DNA of 64,000 bases from Ramlibacter sp. (GCA_013815685.1 JACDFR010000002.1:123010-187009); one strand, 5' to 3'; positions 55,728 through 64,000 are shown, counted from the stretch's first letter. The notes: generated by a model from the sequence alone, not told the origin. A program made the numbers and translations.

Positions 55728-57122
55728 TCAATAAAACATCTTCGGAAGCCAGAGCACCAGCTTGGGGAAGTAGGTGATGACGACCAGCGACCCCAGCAGG
55801 GGCACCAGCCAGGGCAGGATGGCGATCGTCGTTCTTTCCACCGACAGCCTGGCAACCCGGGCCAGGACGAACAGCACCATGCCCATCGGCGGATGCAGCA
55901 GCCCGATCATCAGGTTCAGCACCATGACCAGGCCGAAGTGGACCAGGTCGATGCCCAGCTGCTGGCAGATCGGCACCAGGATAGGTACCAGGATCGTGAT
56001 GGCGGCGGTTGGTTCCAGGAAGCAGCCCACGAACAGCATCAGAAGGTTGGCCAGCAGCAGGAATACCCAGGGTTCCCTGGTGAATTCGAGCACCCACGCC
56101 GCGATGGCCGTGGTGACGCCGGTCGCCGTGAGCATCCAGCCGAAGATGCTGGCGGCCGCCACGATGAAGAGCACCGTTGCCGTGGTCTCCACCGTATCCA
56201 GGCAGACCTTGACGAACATTTTCCAGTTGAGCGTCCGGTACCAGGCGAAGCCCAGGACCATGGCCCACAGGCACGCGGCGATCGCGCCTTCGGTGGGCGT
56301 GAAGATGCCGGTGGTCATGCCGCCGATCAACAGCACGGGCGTCATGATCGGCAGCACGGCCTGAAAGTTGAACACCTTGTCGGCGGCGAACAGGGCGATC
56401 AGGCCGGCGATGACAGTGGTCCTCGGCGGGAACCCAAGCTTGCTGATCAGCAGCCACAGAATCACGGGCCAGGCGATCACGACCGCGGTTTCGGCCAGCG
56501 CCTTGACCACACGCGGCCAATGAAACTTGATATCGGCTCCCCAACCGTTCCTGTGGGCGAAATACGCCACCGTGAGCATCATCAGCAGGGCCATGAGCAC
56601 GCCGGGAAGGATGCCGGCGAGGAACAGCGCGCCGACGCTGACGTTGGCCATCATCCCGTAGATCACGAAAGGCAGGCTGGGCGGAATGATCGGGCCGAGC
56701 GTGGCCGAGGCGGCCGTCACGCCCACGGCGAATTCCTTGCTGTAGCCATGATCCGTCATGGCCTTGATCTCGATGGTGCCCAGGCCGGCGGCGTCGGCGA
56801 TGGCGGTGCCGCTCATACCTGCGAACACCACCGAACCCACCACGTTCACGTGTCCCAGGCCGCCCTTGAGCCAACCCACCAGCGCCAGCGCGTAGTTGTA
56901 GATGCGGTTGGTGATGCCGGCGTTGTTCATCAGGTTGCCGGCGAGAATGAAGAATGGCACCGCCAGCAGCGGAAAGCTGTCGATGCCGCTGACCATCCGG
57001 TGGATCACGACGAAAGCCGGCAGGTTGCCGCTCCACCAGATGTAGACCAGCGCCGATCCGGCCATCGCGATGGCGACGGGAATGCCGCCGCTCATGAGCA
57101 GCAGGAAGATGATTTTGAGCAT
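55728..57122 (-). CDS. dctM: TRAP transporter large permease (DctM type)
   Basis: 464 residues with about 12 hydrophobic segments. FPLLAVPFFILAGNLMNNAGI, GMSGTAIADAAGLGTIEIKAM and ATLGPIIPPSLPFVIYG are DctM hallmarks. Start at 57122 beginning MLKIIFLLLMSGGIP; a reading from 57275 would prefix a non-membranous Arg-rich stretch lying in dctQ. No SD is visible; the 31-base spacer after dctQ is a CAA-repeat on the coding strand (see findings). Works with the small permease and the DctP receptor for proton/sodium-driven uptake of sugar acids. Confidence 0.92.
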   Translation of the reverse strand: MLKIIFLLLMSGGIPVAIAMAGSALVYIWWSGNLPAFVVIHRMVSGIDSFPLLAVPFFILAGNLMNNAGITNRIYNYALALVGWLKGGLGHVNVVGSVVFAGMSGTAIADAAGLGTIEIKAMTDHGYSKEFAVGVTAASATLGPIIPPSLPFVIYGMMANVSVGALFLAGILPGVLMALLMMLTVAYFAHRNGWGADIKFHWPRVVKALAETAVVIAWPVILWLLISKLGFPPRTTVIAGLIALFAADKVFNFQAVLPIMTPVLLIGGMTTGIFTPTEGAIAACLWAMVLGFAWYRTLNWKMFVKVCLDTVETTATVLFIVAAASIFGWMLTATGVTTAIAAWVLEFTREPWVFLLLANLLMLFVGCFLEPTAAITILVPILVPICQQLGIDLVHFGLVMVLNLMIGLLHPPMGMVLFVLARVARLSVERTTIAILPWLVPLLGSLVVITYFPKLVLWLPKMFY

Positions 57123-57153
57123 GAGCCGTTGTTGTTGTTGGTTGTTCCGATGG

Positions 57154-57726
57154 CTACCGGTCGTCCATCGAGCTCTCGGGACGCTCGAGCACGGTGTAGC
57201 CGCGCCGGCGGTGGAACAGCGCCACCTGGACCGAGCGGAACGCCATCGCCGCGAAGCCCAGCAGGCACACGCCATAGACCCAGTTCATCGGCAGGTCGAC
57301 CATGGTCATGCGCGAGTTGCTGCCCAACTTGAGCATCATCAGCACCGTCAGAACGGCCGCGGCTGCGAAGAACGCGATGCGAAGCACGTCCACCACCGTC
57401 GCCAGGACGCGCGACACCGGCTTGGGCATGAAGCGGTAGAAGAAGTCCACCTGGATATGATTGTTCTTCACCACACCGATGGTCGCGCCCATGAACACGA
57501 CGGCAATCAGCAGGTAGCGCGCGATCTCTTCCGTCCACGCGGCCGAGTCGTTCATGACGTAGCGCGTGAAGAACTGGTAGAAGACCGTGGCGCCGAGGAC
57601 CCAGAAGAAACCCAGCGCTACCCAACCTTCGATCGTTGTGCCGGAGAGGTCCACCGCTTCGTCCTGCGCGTGGAACTCGCCGTCCGCCCCCATCACCTGG
57701 GGCATCTCGTCAATCGAGGTGGTCAT
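57154..57726 (-). CDS. dctQ: TRAP transporter small permease (DctQ type)
   Basis: 190 residues, four membrane segments: about 33-50 (GFFWVLGATVFYQFF), 67-85, 110-130 and 153-170. RYVMNDSAAWTEEIARYLL is typical for DctQ. A cytoplasmic N-terminus of about 30 residues precedes the first helix. Overlaps the dctP stop by one base, so receptor and permeases are co-translated. Confidence 0.9.
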   Translation of the reverse strand: MTTSIDEMPQVMGADGEFHAQDEAVDLSGTTIEGWVALGFFWVLGATVFYQFFTRYVMNDSAAWTEEIARYLLIAVVFMGATIGVVKNNHIQVDFFYRFMPKPVSRVLATVVDVLRIAFFAAAAVLTVLMMLKLGSNSRMTMVDLPMNWVYGVCLLGFAAMAFRSVQVALFHRRRGYTVLERPESSMDDR

Positions 57727-58712
57727 TACTTGATGGAAACGACGCGGTCCCAGTCCTTCTTGTCCAGTTTCATGGACTCGAAGGTGATCGCCTTGAGCAC
57801 GCGCTGCTGGAAGTCGTTGCGGTCGACGGTCACTACGTTGATGCCCTTTTTCTTGAATTCCTCGACCAGCTCGCCTTCGCGCTTGCGGATGTCGTTGGTC
57901 GCTTTATCGGCGGCTTCCTGCGTCACTTCGCCCAGGATCTTCTGCTCGGCCGGTGTCAGCTTGGACATGGTGCTGGGAGAGATCACCGTCAGCAACGCAT
58001 CGGAGATGTGGCCGGTGAGGATGATGTTCTTCTGCACCTCGAAGAATTTCTTGGCCTCGATGGTGGTCAGCGGATTTTCCTGGGCGTCGACGGTGCCGTT
58101 CTGCAGCGCCAGGTAGACCTCGGCGAAAGCGATGGGCGTCGGGTTGGCGCCGCATGCGCGCGGCAGCGCCGTGTACGCCGGCGAATCGGGCACGCGCATC
58201 TTCAAGCCCTTCATCTCGTCGCAGTTCTTGAACAGCTTGTTGCTGGTGGCATGGCGCGCGCCGTAGTAGGTGAGGGCCGTCACGGTATTGCCGGTCGCCT
58301 TCTTGTAGCCTTCGGTGAGTTCCTTGAACACGTCGCTCTTGGAGTACTTGATCACGTGGTCGGCGTCCCGGAACGTGAAGGGGTAGTAGCTCACGGCCAG
58401 CCGCGGGAACGAATTGGAAGCGAACGACGCACCGGTCAGGATGATGTCCACCGTGCCCAGCTGCAGGCCCTGGTTGATGTCGCTTTCCTTGCCCAGGCTG
58501 GAGGCGGGGAAGACCTGAATCTCGTACTTGCCGTTGGTGCGCTTCTTGAATTCGTCGGCTGCCCAGACGGACCACTTGTGGTACGGCTCGGAAGTCTCAT
58601 AGACGTGGGCCCATTTGAGCTTGGTCTGTGCCTGCGCAGTGCCGAACGGCGCCGCCGCGGCCGCCAGCACGCCGGCGGCGGCGATGAGTTTGAGGGTCAG
58701 GCGTTTGTTCAT
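57726..58712 (-). CDS. dctP: TRAP transporter substrate-binding protein (DctP type)
   Basis: 328 residues with a clear signal peptide (LIAAAGVLAAAAAPFGTAQA, cleavage near residue 28). The mature protein has the DctP core LKWAHVYETSEPYHKW, LKMRVPDSPAY with the carboxylate-binding Arg, and ALQNGTVDAQENP. Periplasmic receptor for an organic or sugar acid, probably the substrate of the UxaA-family dehydratase in the same operon. Lies 18 bases after the gntR stop. Confidence 0.93.
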   Translation of the reverse strand: MNKRLTLKLIAAAGVLAAAAAPFGTAQAQTKLKWAHVYETSEPYHKWSVWAADEFKKRTNGKYEIQVFPASSLGKESDINQGLQLGTVDIILTGASFASNSFPRLAVSYYPFTFRDADHVIKYSKSDVFKELTEGYKKATGNTVTALTYYGARHATSNKLFKNCDEMKGLKMRVPDSPAYTALPRACGANPTPIAFAEVYLALQNGTVDAQENPLTTIEAKKFFEVQKNIILTGHISDALLTVISPSTMSKLTPAEQKILGEVTQEAADKATNDIRKREGELVEEFKKKGINVVTVDRNDFQQRVLKAITFESMKLDKKDWDRVVSIK

Positions 58713-58730
58713 TCGATGTCTCCTACGGGG

Positions 58731-59456
58731 TTAAGGCTGGGCGGGACGGTTGGCGCGGCGCCAGCTCGCGCTGAAACGGGAATGTGACTTGTCCATGTGC
58801 TGCTGCATGGCCGACCGCGCGCCCTGGGCATCGCGGGCGCGTATCGCATCCAGCACGATCTCGTGCTCGGCGATGGCCATGCGCCAGGAGGGCACGGTTT
58901 CGAAATAATCGCCCAGCCGCTCGAACAGCGGCCCGCGGCGCGCGTCCCAAAAGGTCTGGACGGTTTCGACGAGCACCACGTTGTCGCAGGCCTGGGCAAT
59001 GGCGGTGTGGAAGGCGCGGTCCCCGGCCAGCGGCGCGACGCCGCGGTCGGTGTCCTGCTGCATCAGGTCGATGGCGTCGCGGATGGCCTGGATGTGCCTG
59101 CGCTTGCCTTGCGTCGCGGCCAGCGAGGCGATCTCGCCCTCGATCACCCGGCGCGCGCGGATCAATTCGAGCGGCCCCCATTCGGTGGGCGGTACCTTGG
59201 GGTCGTCGGACTGTGCCCGGCCGGCGCGTTCCAGCACATAGACCCCCGAGCCGGTGCGCACCTCTACCCAGCCTTCGACCTCGAGCGCGATGAGTGCTTC
59301 GCGCACCGACGGCCGGCTGACGCCGAACTGTGTGGCCAAATCGCGCTCGGCGGGCAACCGGCAGCCGGGCACGAACTCGCCGACGGTGATGAGCGAGCGC
59401 AATTGCTCGGCGATCTGCCGGTACAGGCGTTGCGGTTCGACGGTTTGCAGCGGCAT
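58731..59456 (-). CDS. GntR-family regulator, FadR subfamily (FCD domain)
   Basis: 241 residues. N-terminal winged helix (RLPAERDLATQFGVSRPSVREALIALEVEG split around residues 32-60) and all-helical FCD ligand domain with metal-site His in FHTAIAQACDN and later EHEIVLDAI. Likely represses the TRAP operon and the divergent SDR/FAH genes until a sugar-acid-derived ligand binds. A FadR-type palindrome lies 36 bases upstream of its start. Confidence 0.92.
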   Translation of the reverse strand: MPLQTVEPQRLYRQIAEQLRSLITVGEFVPGCRLPAERDLATQFGVSRPSVREALIALEVEGWVEVRTGSGVYVLERAGRAQSDDPKVPPTEWGPLELIRARRVIEGEIASLAATQGKRRHIQAIRDAIDLMQQDTDRGVAPLAGDRAFHTAIAQACDNVVLVETVQTFWDARRGPLFERLGDYFETVPSWRMAIAEHEIVLDAIRARDAQGARSAMQQHMDKSHSRFSASWRRANRPAQP

Positions 59457-59491
59457 GCGGCAGGGTTAAGGGTTAGCCAGAAGTGGCCAAG

Positions 59492-59502
59492 TGGTCAGAC
59501 CA
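59492..59502. promoter_or_regulatory. FadR-type operator palindrome
   Basis: TGGTC-A-GACCA is a perfect inverted repeat fitting the FadR-subfamily consensus TGGTNNNACCA. It sits in the 119-base gap between the leftward gntR operon and the rightward SDR gene, and a TAATAT (59505-59510) that could be a -10 lies right beside it. Probably the operator of the adjacent regulator. Confidence 0.65.
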
Positions 59503-59575
59503 ATTAATATGGCGGCAAACAACGGCACAAGCATTGGGCAAAACCCTCAACGGCAAGCTCGGCAGTGGAGATGCG

Positions 59576-60310
59576 ATGAGACTCGAAGGAAAAACCGTGC
59601 TGGTCACGGCGGCTGGGCAGGGCATCGGGCGGGCCAGTGTCCTTGCGCTGGCGGCGCAGGGGGCACAGGTATGGGCCACCGATCTCAACCCCCAGCTGCT
59701 GGCGAGCTACGACGGCGTGGAGCGGGTGCACGCGATCGCGCTCGACGTGCTCGACAAGTCCGCCGTGGCAAAGTTGGTTTCCAGCCTCCCTGCCGTGGAT
59801 GTGCTGTTCAACTGCGCCGGCTTCGTGCACAGCGGCACGGTACTGCAGGCCACCGACGAGGAGTGGAATTTCGCGCTCGACCTGAATGTGCGCTCGCAGT
59901 TTTGGACGATCCAGGCGGTGCTGCCCCGGATGCTGGCGGCCGGCCGCGGCAGCATCATCAACATGGCCAGCGTGTGCGGCAGCATCAAGGGCCTGCCTAA
60001 TCGATTCATCTACGCGACGACCAAGGCGGCGGTGATCGGCCTCACAAAAAGCGTGGCGGCCGACTATGTGGCCGACGGCATCCGCTGCAATGCGATCTGT
60101 CCCGGCACCGTGGACACGCCGTCGCTGCGGCAGCGGATCAATGAGAACCCAGACCCCGAGGCCACTCGCAGGGCGTTCATCGCCCGCCAGCCGATGGGCC
60201 GGCTCGCGCAGGCGCACGAGATCGCGCCGCTGGTGGTCTTCCTCGCAAGTGACGAATCGGTGTTCGTCACGGGCCAGGCCTACGCGGTCGACGGCGGCAT
60301 CACCATCTGA
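59576..60310 (+). CDS. SDR-family oxidoreductase (2-keto-3-deoxy-sugar-acid dehydrogenase candidate)
   Basis: 244-residue classical SDR from ATG 59576 (GGAG two bases upstream; a frame open from 59483 has no ribosome site). TAAGQGIGRA binds NAD, NCAG follows, catalytic Ser in MASVCGS and YATTK for Tyr/Lys. ADYVADGIRCNAICPGTVDTPS is typical of FabG-like enzymes. Beside an FAH-family hydrolase it fits oxidation of a 2-keto-3-deoxy acid (as in L-fuconate degradation), inferred from the context. Confidence 0.87.
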   Translation: MRLEGKTVLVTAAGQGIGRASVLALAAQGAQVWATDLNPQLLASYDGVERVHAIALDVLDKSAVAKLVSSLPAVDVLFNCAGFVHSGTVLQATDEEWNFALDLNVRSQFWTIQAVLPRMLAAGRGSIINMASVCGSIKGLPNRFIYATTKAAVIGLTKSVAADYVADGIRCNAICPGTVDTPSLRQRINENPDPEATRRAFIARQPMGRLAQAHEIAPLVVFLASDESVFVTGQAYAVDGGITI

Positions 60311-60332
60311 AGACTTCAGGACAGGAACAACA

Positions 60333-61181
60333 ATGAAACTGGTTCGCTATGGCAACCCCGGCAAGGAAAAACCCGGACTCGTCGATCTCGACGGCCGGCT
60401 GCGCGATTTGAGCGGTGTGGTGCCCGACATCGGCGCGGCACAGCTGGGCAGCGCCGGCATGGCCCGTCTGCGCAAGGCCAACATCGACAAGCTGCCTGTG
60501 GTGCGGGGCGCGCCGCGCTATGGCTGCCCCGTGGCCCAGGTCGGCAAGTTCATCGCCATCGGACTGAACTACGCCGACCACGCGGCCGAATCGGGCGTAC
60601 CGATACCCAAGGAGCCGGTGGTGTTCATGAAGGCCACCAGCTGCGTGCAGGGGCCCAATGACCCGGTCATGCTGCCGCGCGGGTCGGTCAAGACCGACTG
60701 GGAAGTGGAACTCGGCGTGGTGATCGGCACACGCGCGCGCTATGTGCCGCGCAAGGATGCCCAGGCCCATGTGGCGGGCTATTGCGTCATCAACGATGTG
60801 AGCGAGCGCGAGTACCAGCTCGAGCGCGGCCCGCAATGGGACAAGGGCAAGGGCTGCGACACCTTCGGCCCCATCGGCCCCTGGCTGGTGACGCCCGACG
60901 AGTTCGAGAACGTGCAGCGCCTGGATATGTGGCTGGACGTGAACGGCAAGCGGATGCAGACCGGCAACACCCGCACCATGATTTTCGACGTCGCCAAGCT
61001 GGTGAGCTACGTGAGCCACTTCATGACCCTGCTCCCGGGCGACGTCATCACCACCGGCACACCGCCCGGCGTCGGCCTGGGCATGAAACCGCCGACCTAC
61101 CTCAAGAAGGGCGACGTGATGACCCTGGGCATCCAGGGTCTGGGCGAGCAGCGCCAGGTGGTGGTGCCGTTCAAGGCCTGA
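60333..61181 (+). CDS. fumarylacetoacetate hydrolase (FAH) family protein
   Basis: 282 residues. IAIGLNYADHAAESG, VFMKATSCVQGPNDPV, DWEVELGVVIG (metal-binding Asp/Glu) and LPGDVITTGTPPGVGLG are the FAH signatures. In non-phosphorylative sugar pathways such enzymes cleave 2,4-diketo-3-deoxy acids to pyruvate and a hydroxy acid; an Ldh-family gene at the end of the divergent operon could then oxidise that acid. Starts 22 bases after the SDR stop. Confidence 0.9.
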   Translation: MKLVRYGNPGKEKPGLVDLDGRLRDLSGVVPDIGAAQLGSAGMARLRKANIDKLPVVRGAPRYGCPVAQVGKFIAIGLNYADHAAESGVPIPKEPVVFMKATSCVQGPNDPVMLPRGSVKTDWEVELGVVIGTRARYVPRKDAQAHVAGYCVINDVSEREYQLERGPQWDKGKGCDTFGPIGPWLVTPDEFENVQRLDMWLDVNGKRMQTGNTRTMIFDVAKLVSYVSHFMTLLPGDVITTGTPPGVGLGMKPPTYLKKGDVMTLGIQGLGEQRQVVVPFKA

Positions 61182-61324
61182 GGGCCTGCGTGGAGTTGCC
61201 GAAGTCTCTCGACGGTCCACTGCACAGCCTGCTCGCGGTGTGCTCTCTAGCTGCTTTGCCTGCGGGCGCGCCCTCACTGAAGCAGAAAAAAGCATATCGC
61301 TCCACCCGGATTTCGGGCAGAATA

Positions 61325-61336
61325 GAACGACCGTTC
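61325..61336. promoter_or_regulatory. inverted repeat upstream of a TetR gene, likely autoregulatory operator
   Basis: GAACG-AC-CGTTC, 5-bp arms with a 2-bp centre, ends 17 bases before the TetR ATG. The position is right for autorepression. The remaining 172-base gap after the FAH gene shows no ORF. Confidence 0.5.
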
Positions 61337-61353
61337 GTTTTTATTCCGCACCC

Positions 61354-62058
61354 ATGTCCGTCACGCCCCTGACCCTTAAGCCATCCCGTGCGCCCCGCGA
61401 AGGCCGGGCATTGCAGAAGGGCCAGCAGACCAAGGCGGCGATCGTCGACGCGGCGCTTGGCCTGGCCACCCAGATCGGCCTCGAGGGCCTGTCCATCGGC
61501 GCCCTGGCCGAAGTCACTCAGATGAGCAAGTCGGGCGTCTTCGCGCATTTCGGCTCGCGCGAGGAACTGCAGATCTCGGTGGTGCGCGAATACCACTCTC
61601 GTTTCGAAGAAGAAGTGTTCTATCCCGCCATGCAGGAGCCGCGCGGGCTGCCGCGCTTGTGCGCGCTCTTCAGGAACTGGATGAACCGCACCTCGATCGA
61701 GATCGATTCGGGCTGCATCTATATCAGCGGCGCCGTGGAGTTCGACGACCGCCCCGGCCCGGTACGCGATGCCCTGGTCGGTTCCGTCAAATCGTGGCTG
61801 GCGGCGATGAATCGCGCCGTGGTCCAGGCCAGGGAAGAGGGCCACCTTCGCGCGGATATCGACGAGCAGCAGCTGGCCTTCGAAATCCACGGCCTCATTC
61901 TCGGGCTGCACTACGAGGCCAGGTTCCTAAAGACCCCCCGCTCGATCGACCGTGCCCACAGCGGCTTCGCCAACATCCTCAAGCTGTACGGCGCGCAAGA
62001 AGCGCCGCGCGGCTCGCCCCGCCAATCCGTCCAATCCATCCCAGGCTCGAAGGAGTAA
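61354..62058 (+). CDS. TetR/AcrR-family regulator
   Basis: 234 residues from ATG 61354. Helix-turn-helix (IVDAALGLATQIGLEGLSIG then MSKSGVFAHFGSREEL, residues about 29-75), a ligand domain and a poorly conserved Ser/Pro-rich C-terminus. It directly precedes an acyl-CoA dehydrogenase gene (7 bases), so it may sense an acyl-CoA, as fatty-acid-related TetR proteins do. An inverted repeat upstream suggests self-regulation. Confidence 0.9.
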   Translation: MSVTPLTLKPSRAPREGRALQKGQQTKAAIVDAALGLATQIGLEGLSIGALAEVTQMSKSGVFAHFGSREELQISVVREYHSRFEEEVFYPAMQEPRGLPRLCALFRNWMNRTSIEIDSGCIYISGAVEFDDRPGPVRDALVGSVKSWLAAMNRAVVQAREEGHLRADIDEQQLAFEIHGLILGLHYEARFLKTPRSIDRAHSGFANILKLYGAQEAPRGSPRQSVQSIPGSKE

Positions 62059-62065
62059 TCAAAAG

Positions 62066-63862
62066 ATGCCCACCTATACCCCGCCCCTGCGCGACATGCA
62101 GTTCATCATGCACGAGGTACTGAAGGTCACCGACGACTTCAAGGCCATGCCCAGGTATTCGGAGGCCGACGCCGGCACCATCAATGCGGTACTGGAAGAA
62201 GCCGGGAAATTCGCCGCCGAGGTGGCCTTCCCGCTCAACATGAGCGGCGACGAGCAAGGCTGCAAGCTCGACCCGGTGACGCACGAGGTCACGACGCCGA
62301 CGGGTTTCAAGCAAGCCTACGACCAGTACGTGCAAGGCGGCTGGCCCGCGCTCAGCGCCGAACCGGCCTATGGGGGGCAGGGCTTGCCGCTGGTGCTGAA
62401 TCAGTGTCTCTACGAAATGCTCAACAGCGCCAACCAGGCCTGGACCATGTATGCGGGCCTCACGCACGGCGCGTACGCGGCCCTGAGCGCCCACGGCACC
62501 GACGAACAGAAGCAGACCTACCTGCCCAAGATGACCAGCGGCGAGTGGACGGCCACCATGTGCCTGACCGAGCCGCACTGCGGCACCGACCTGGGCCTCA
62601 TGCGCACCAAGGCCGAGCCGTTGCCCGACGGCGGCTACCGCATCACCGGCAACAAGATCTTCATCAGCGCCGGCGAGCACGACATGGCGGCCAACATCAT
62701 TCACCTGGTGCTGGCGCGCCTGCCCGACGCACCCGCCGGCATCAAGGGCGTCAGCCTGTTCATCGTGCCCAAGTTCCTGGTCGACAAGGACGGCAGCCTG
62801 GGTGCGCGCAACGCCATCTACTGCGGCGGCCTCGAGCACAAGATGGGCATTCGCGGCAACGCCACGGCGCAGATCGTGATCGACGGCGCCACCGGCTGGA
62901 TGGTCGGGCAACCCAACAAGGGCATGCAGGCGATGTTCGTGATGATGAACGCCGCGCGCCTGGGCGTGGGCTACCAGTCGCTCGGGTTGACCGAGGTCGC
63001 CTACCAGAACGCGCTGGCCTATGCCAAGGACCGCATCCAGATGCGGTCGCTCACGGGGCCCAAGGCCAAGGACAAGCCGGCCGATCCCATCATCGTGCAC
63101 CCCGACGTGCGCAAGATGCTGCTGACGGCCAAGGCCTACGGCGAAGGCGCGCGCGCCATGCTGCTGTTTTGCACCGCTTTGCTCGACAAGGTTCACAACC
63201 ATCCCGACGAGAAAGTCCGCAAGGACAGCGACGAGCTGCTGTCGCTGCTCACGCCGATCGCCAAGGCCTTTACCACGGACAACGGCCACATCGCCACCAA
63301 CGCCTGCATGCAGGTGCTGGGCGGCCATGGCTTCATCAAGGAATGGGGGATGGAGCAGTTCGTGCGGGACAACCGCATCAACATGATCTACGAAGGCACC
63401 AACACCATCCAGTCGCTCGACCTGCTGGGCCGCAAGGTGCTGGGCAACAACGGCGCCACGCTCAAGACGTTCGGCAAGCTGGTGGCCCAGCTGGTGGAAG
63501 AAGAAGGCGTGAACGAGAAGATGGCCGAGTTCATCAACCCGGTGGCGTACCTGGGCGAGCAGATGACCAAATTCACGACCGAACTGGGCTTCAAGGCATT
63601 CCAGAATCCCGATGAGGTCGGCGCGGCCGCGGTCGACTACCTGCGTGTCGCGGGCCACCTGGTGCATGGCTACTTCTGGGCCCGCATGGCGCAGGTCGCG
63701 CTGCGGGAAATCACCGCGGGCAATACCGATCCCTTCTACCCGGCCAAACTGCAGACCGCCCGCTTCTATTTCGCCAAGCTGTTCCCTGAAACGGCGACGT
63801 TGATGCGCACCGCCCGCTCGGGCAGCAGGGCGCTGATGGACACTGATCTGGCGTTGGCCTGA
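62066..63862 (+). CDS. acyl-CoA dehydrogenase with C-terminal extension (DmdC/FadE-like)
   Basis: 598 residues, FAD-dependent alpha,beta-oxidation of an acyl-CoA. CLTEPHCGTDLGLM binds FAD, GGLEHKMGIRGNAT and YEGTNTIQSLDLLGRK are family motifs, and the C-terminal ~120 residues form the extra domain seen in DmdC-type and long-chain enzymes. ATG 62066 has an AAGGAG upstream. Chain length preference cannot be read from sequence; co-expressed with the TetR gene. Confidence 0.92.
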   Translation: MPTYTPPLRDMQFIMHEVLKVTDDFKAMPRYSEADAGTINAVLEEAGKFAAEVAFPLNMSGDEQGCKLDPVTHEVTTPTGFKQAYDQYVQGGWPALSAEPAYGGQGLPLVLNQCLYEMLNSANQAWTMYAGLTHGAYAALSAHGTDEQKQTYLPKMTSGEWTATMCLTEPHCGTDLGLMRTKAEPLPDGGYRITGNKIFISAGEHDMAANIIHLVLARLPDAPAGIKGVSLFIVPKFLVDKDGSLGARNAIYCGGLEHKMGIRGNATAQIVIDGATGWMVGQPNKGMQAMFVMMNAARLGVGYQSLGLTEVAYQNALAYAKDRIQMRSLTGPKAKDKPADPIIVHPDVRKMLLTAKAYGEGARAMLLFCTALLDKVHNHPDEKVRKDSDELLSLLTPIAKAFTTDNGHIATNACMQVLGGHGFIKEWGMEQFVRDNRINMIYEGTNTIQSLDLLGRKVLGNNGATLKTFGKLVAQLVEEEGVNEKMAEFINPVAYLGEQMTKFTTELGFKAFQNPDEVGAAAVDYLRVAGHLVHGYFWARMAQVALREITAGNTDPFYPAKLQTARFYFAKLFPETATLMRTARSGSRALMDTDLALA

Positions 63863-63881
63863 CGTCATCCATGGAGAGAAC

Positions 63882-64000
63882 ATGAAAGCAATCTGTGCGG
63901 CGGCTCTGCTGGCCGCCGGCGCCGGCGCATGGGCCCAGCCGACGCCCGTGGGCACCTGGCACAACATCGACGACAAGACCGGCGAGGCCAAGGCCGAGAT
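63882..64000 (+). CDS. DUF2147-like secreted protein, N-terminal fragment
   Basis: Only 39 codons lie in the window. Signal peptide ICAAALLAAGAGAWA with likely cleavage after residue 18, then QPTPVGTWHNIDDKTGEAKAE, which fits the start of the DUF2147 domain (PVGTWxTIDDxTG). Starts 19 bases after the acyl-CoA dehydrogenase stop, with GGAGAG upstream. Function unknown; periplasmic by prediction. Confidence 0.75.
   Translation, partial: MKAICAAALLAAGAGAWAQPTPVGTWHNIDDKTGEAKAE

Noticed and set aside
57128..57146. GTT repeat as a phase-variation microsatellite
   Set aside because: Units of three bases outside the coding frame would not switch expression by frameshift; only four perfect units are present.
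57123..57275. N-terminal extension of dctM by 51 codons
   Set aside because: The extra residues are Arg/Ser-rich, lie inside dctQ and do not belong to the DctM family N-terminus.
61979..63991. Long minus-strand ORF (670 codons) opposite the acyl-CoA dehydrogenase
   Set aside because: His/Gly/Ala/Arg-rich translation typical of a GC-rich shadow; the + strand gene has all family motifs and a good SD.

Overview
The window looks like a chromosomal segment from a high-GC betaproteobacterium of the order Burkholderiales, probably Comamonadaceae or a close relative. The grounds are the high GC content by eye, an ArgE-type acetylornithine deacetylase, two LPS gene sets resembling the wbp/wbm genes of Pseudomonas and Bordetella, polyhydroxyalkanoate (PHA) granule proteins, and the argB / two-component pair / slmA order. 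I saw no rRNA, tRNA, CRISPR array, insertion sequence or phage gene. Genus cannot be settled by reading alone.

Region 1 (1-11,000) is mixed metabolism. It holds a truncated M20 amidohydrolase divergent from argE, a Leu/Ile/Val-type binding protein, a molybdopterin oxidoreductase, a lipoprotein aminopeptidase, a PHA-system protein, a CaiB/BaiF CoA-transferase and an acyl-CoA-binding protein. A leftward group follows: phasin (with a good rho-independent terminator), a PhaD-like TetR regulator, a TPR protein and a hemerythrin. A palindrome matching my memory of the PhaR consensus lies between phasin and the regulator.

Region 2 (11,210-48,429) is a 37-kb O-polysaccharide locus, nearly all rightward, with stops and starts repeatedly overlapping by 1-4 bases. 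In order it holds: dTDP-rhamnose synthesis (rmlBDAC); UDP-diacetamido-uronic acid synthesis (tviB-wbpB-wbpD-wbpE); an epimerase and a first asparagine-synthetase-like amidotransferase; a tailoring block; an ABC exporter with two ATPases (Wzt-like) and one permease (Wzm-like); a methyltransferase and two tandem paralogous putative glycosyltransferases; a second amidotransferase followed by three SDRs and the C2 epimerase wbpI, an order that resembles the Bordetella wbmE-I block; four GT4 glycosyltransferases; and a WbpL/WecA-type initiating transferase. The logic is an ABC-transporter-dependent O-antigen: built on undecaprenyl phosphate in the cytoplasm from rhamnose and amidated diacetamido-uronic acids, then exported by Wzm/Wzt.

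The most unusual part is 23,488-26,582. Two convergent, translationally coupled pairs each encode a NodB-like deacetylase followed by a formyltransferase-like protein. No signal peptides are visible. This suggests a cytoplasmic deacetylate-then-formylate route that swaps N-acetyl for N-formyl groups on a glycan precursor. The function is inferred and untested.

Region 3 (48,477-53,102) carries argB, a TctD/TctE-like two-component pair, slmA and a PdeM-like phosphoesterase. Region 4 (53,111-61,181) is a sugar-acid uptake and catabolism unit: a leftward gntR - TRAP transporter - UxaA-family dehydratase - Ldh-family dehydrogenase operon, divergent from an SDR and an FAH-family hydrolase, with a FadR-type palindrome between them. 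Region 5 (61,354-64,000) has a TetR regulator with a palindrome just upstream, an acyl-CoA dehydrogenase and the start of a DUF2147 protein.

There is no gene-free stretch longer than 300 bases. The largest gap is 10,944-11,209 (266 bases).
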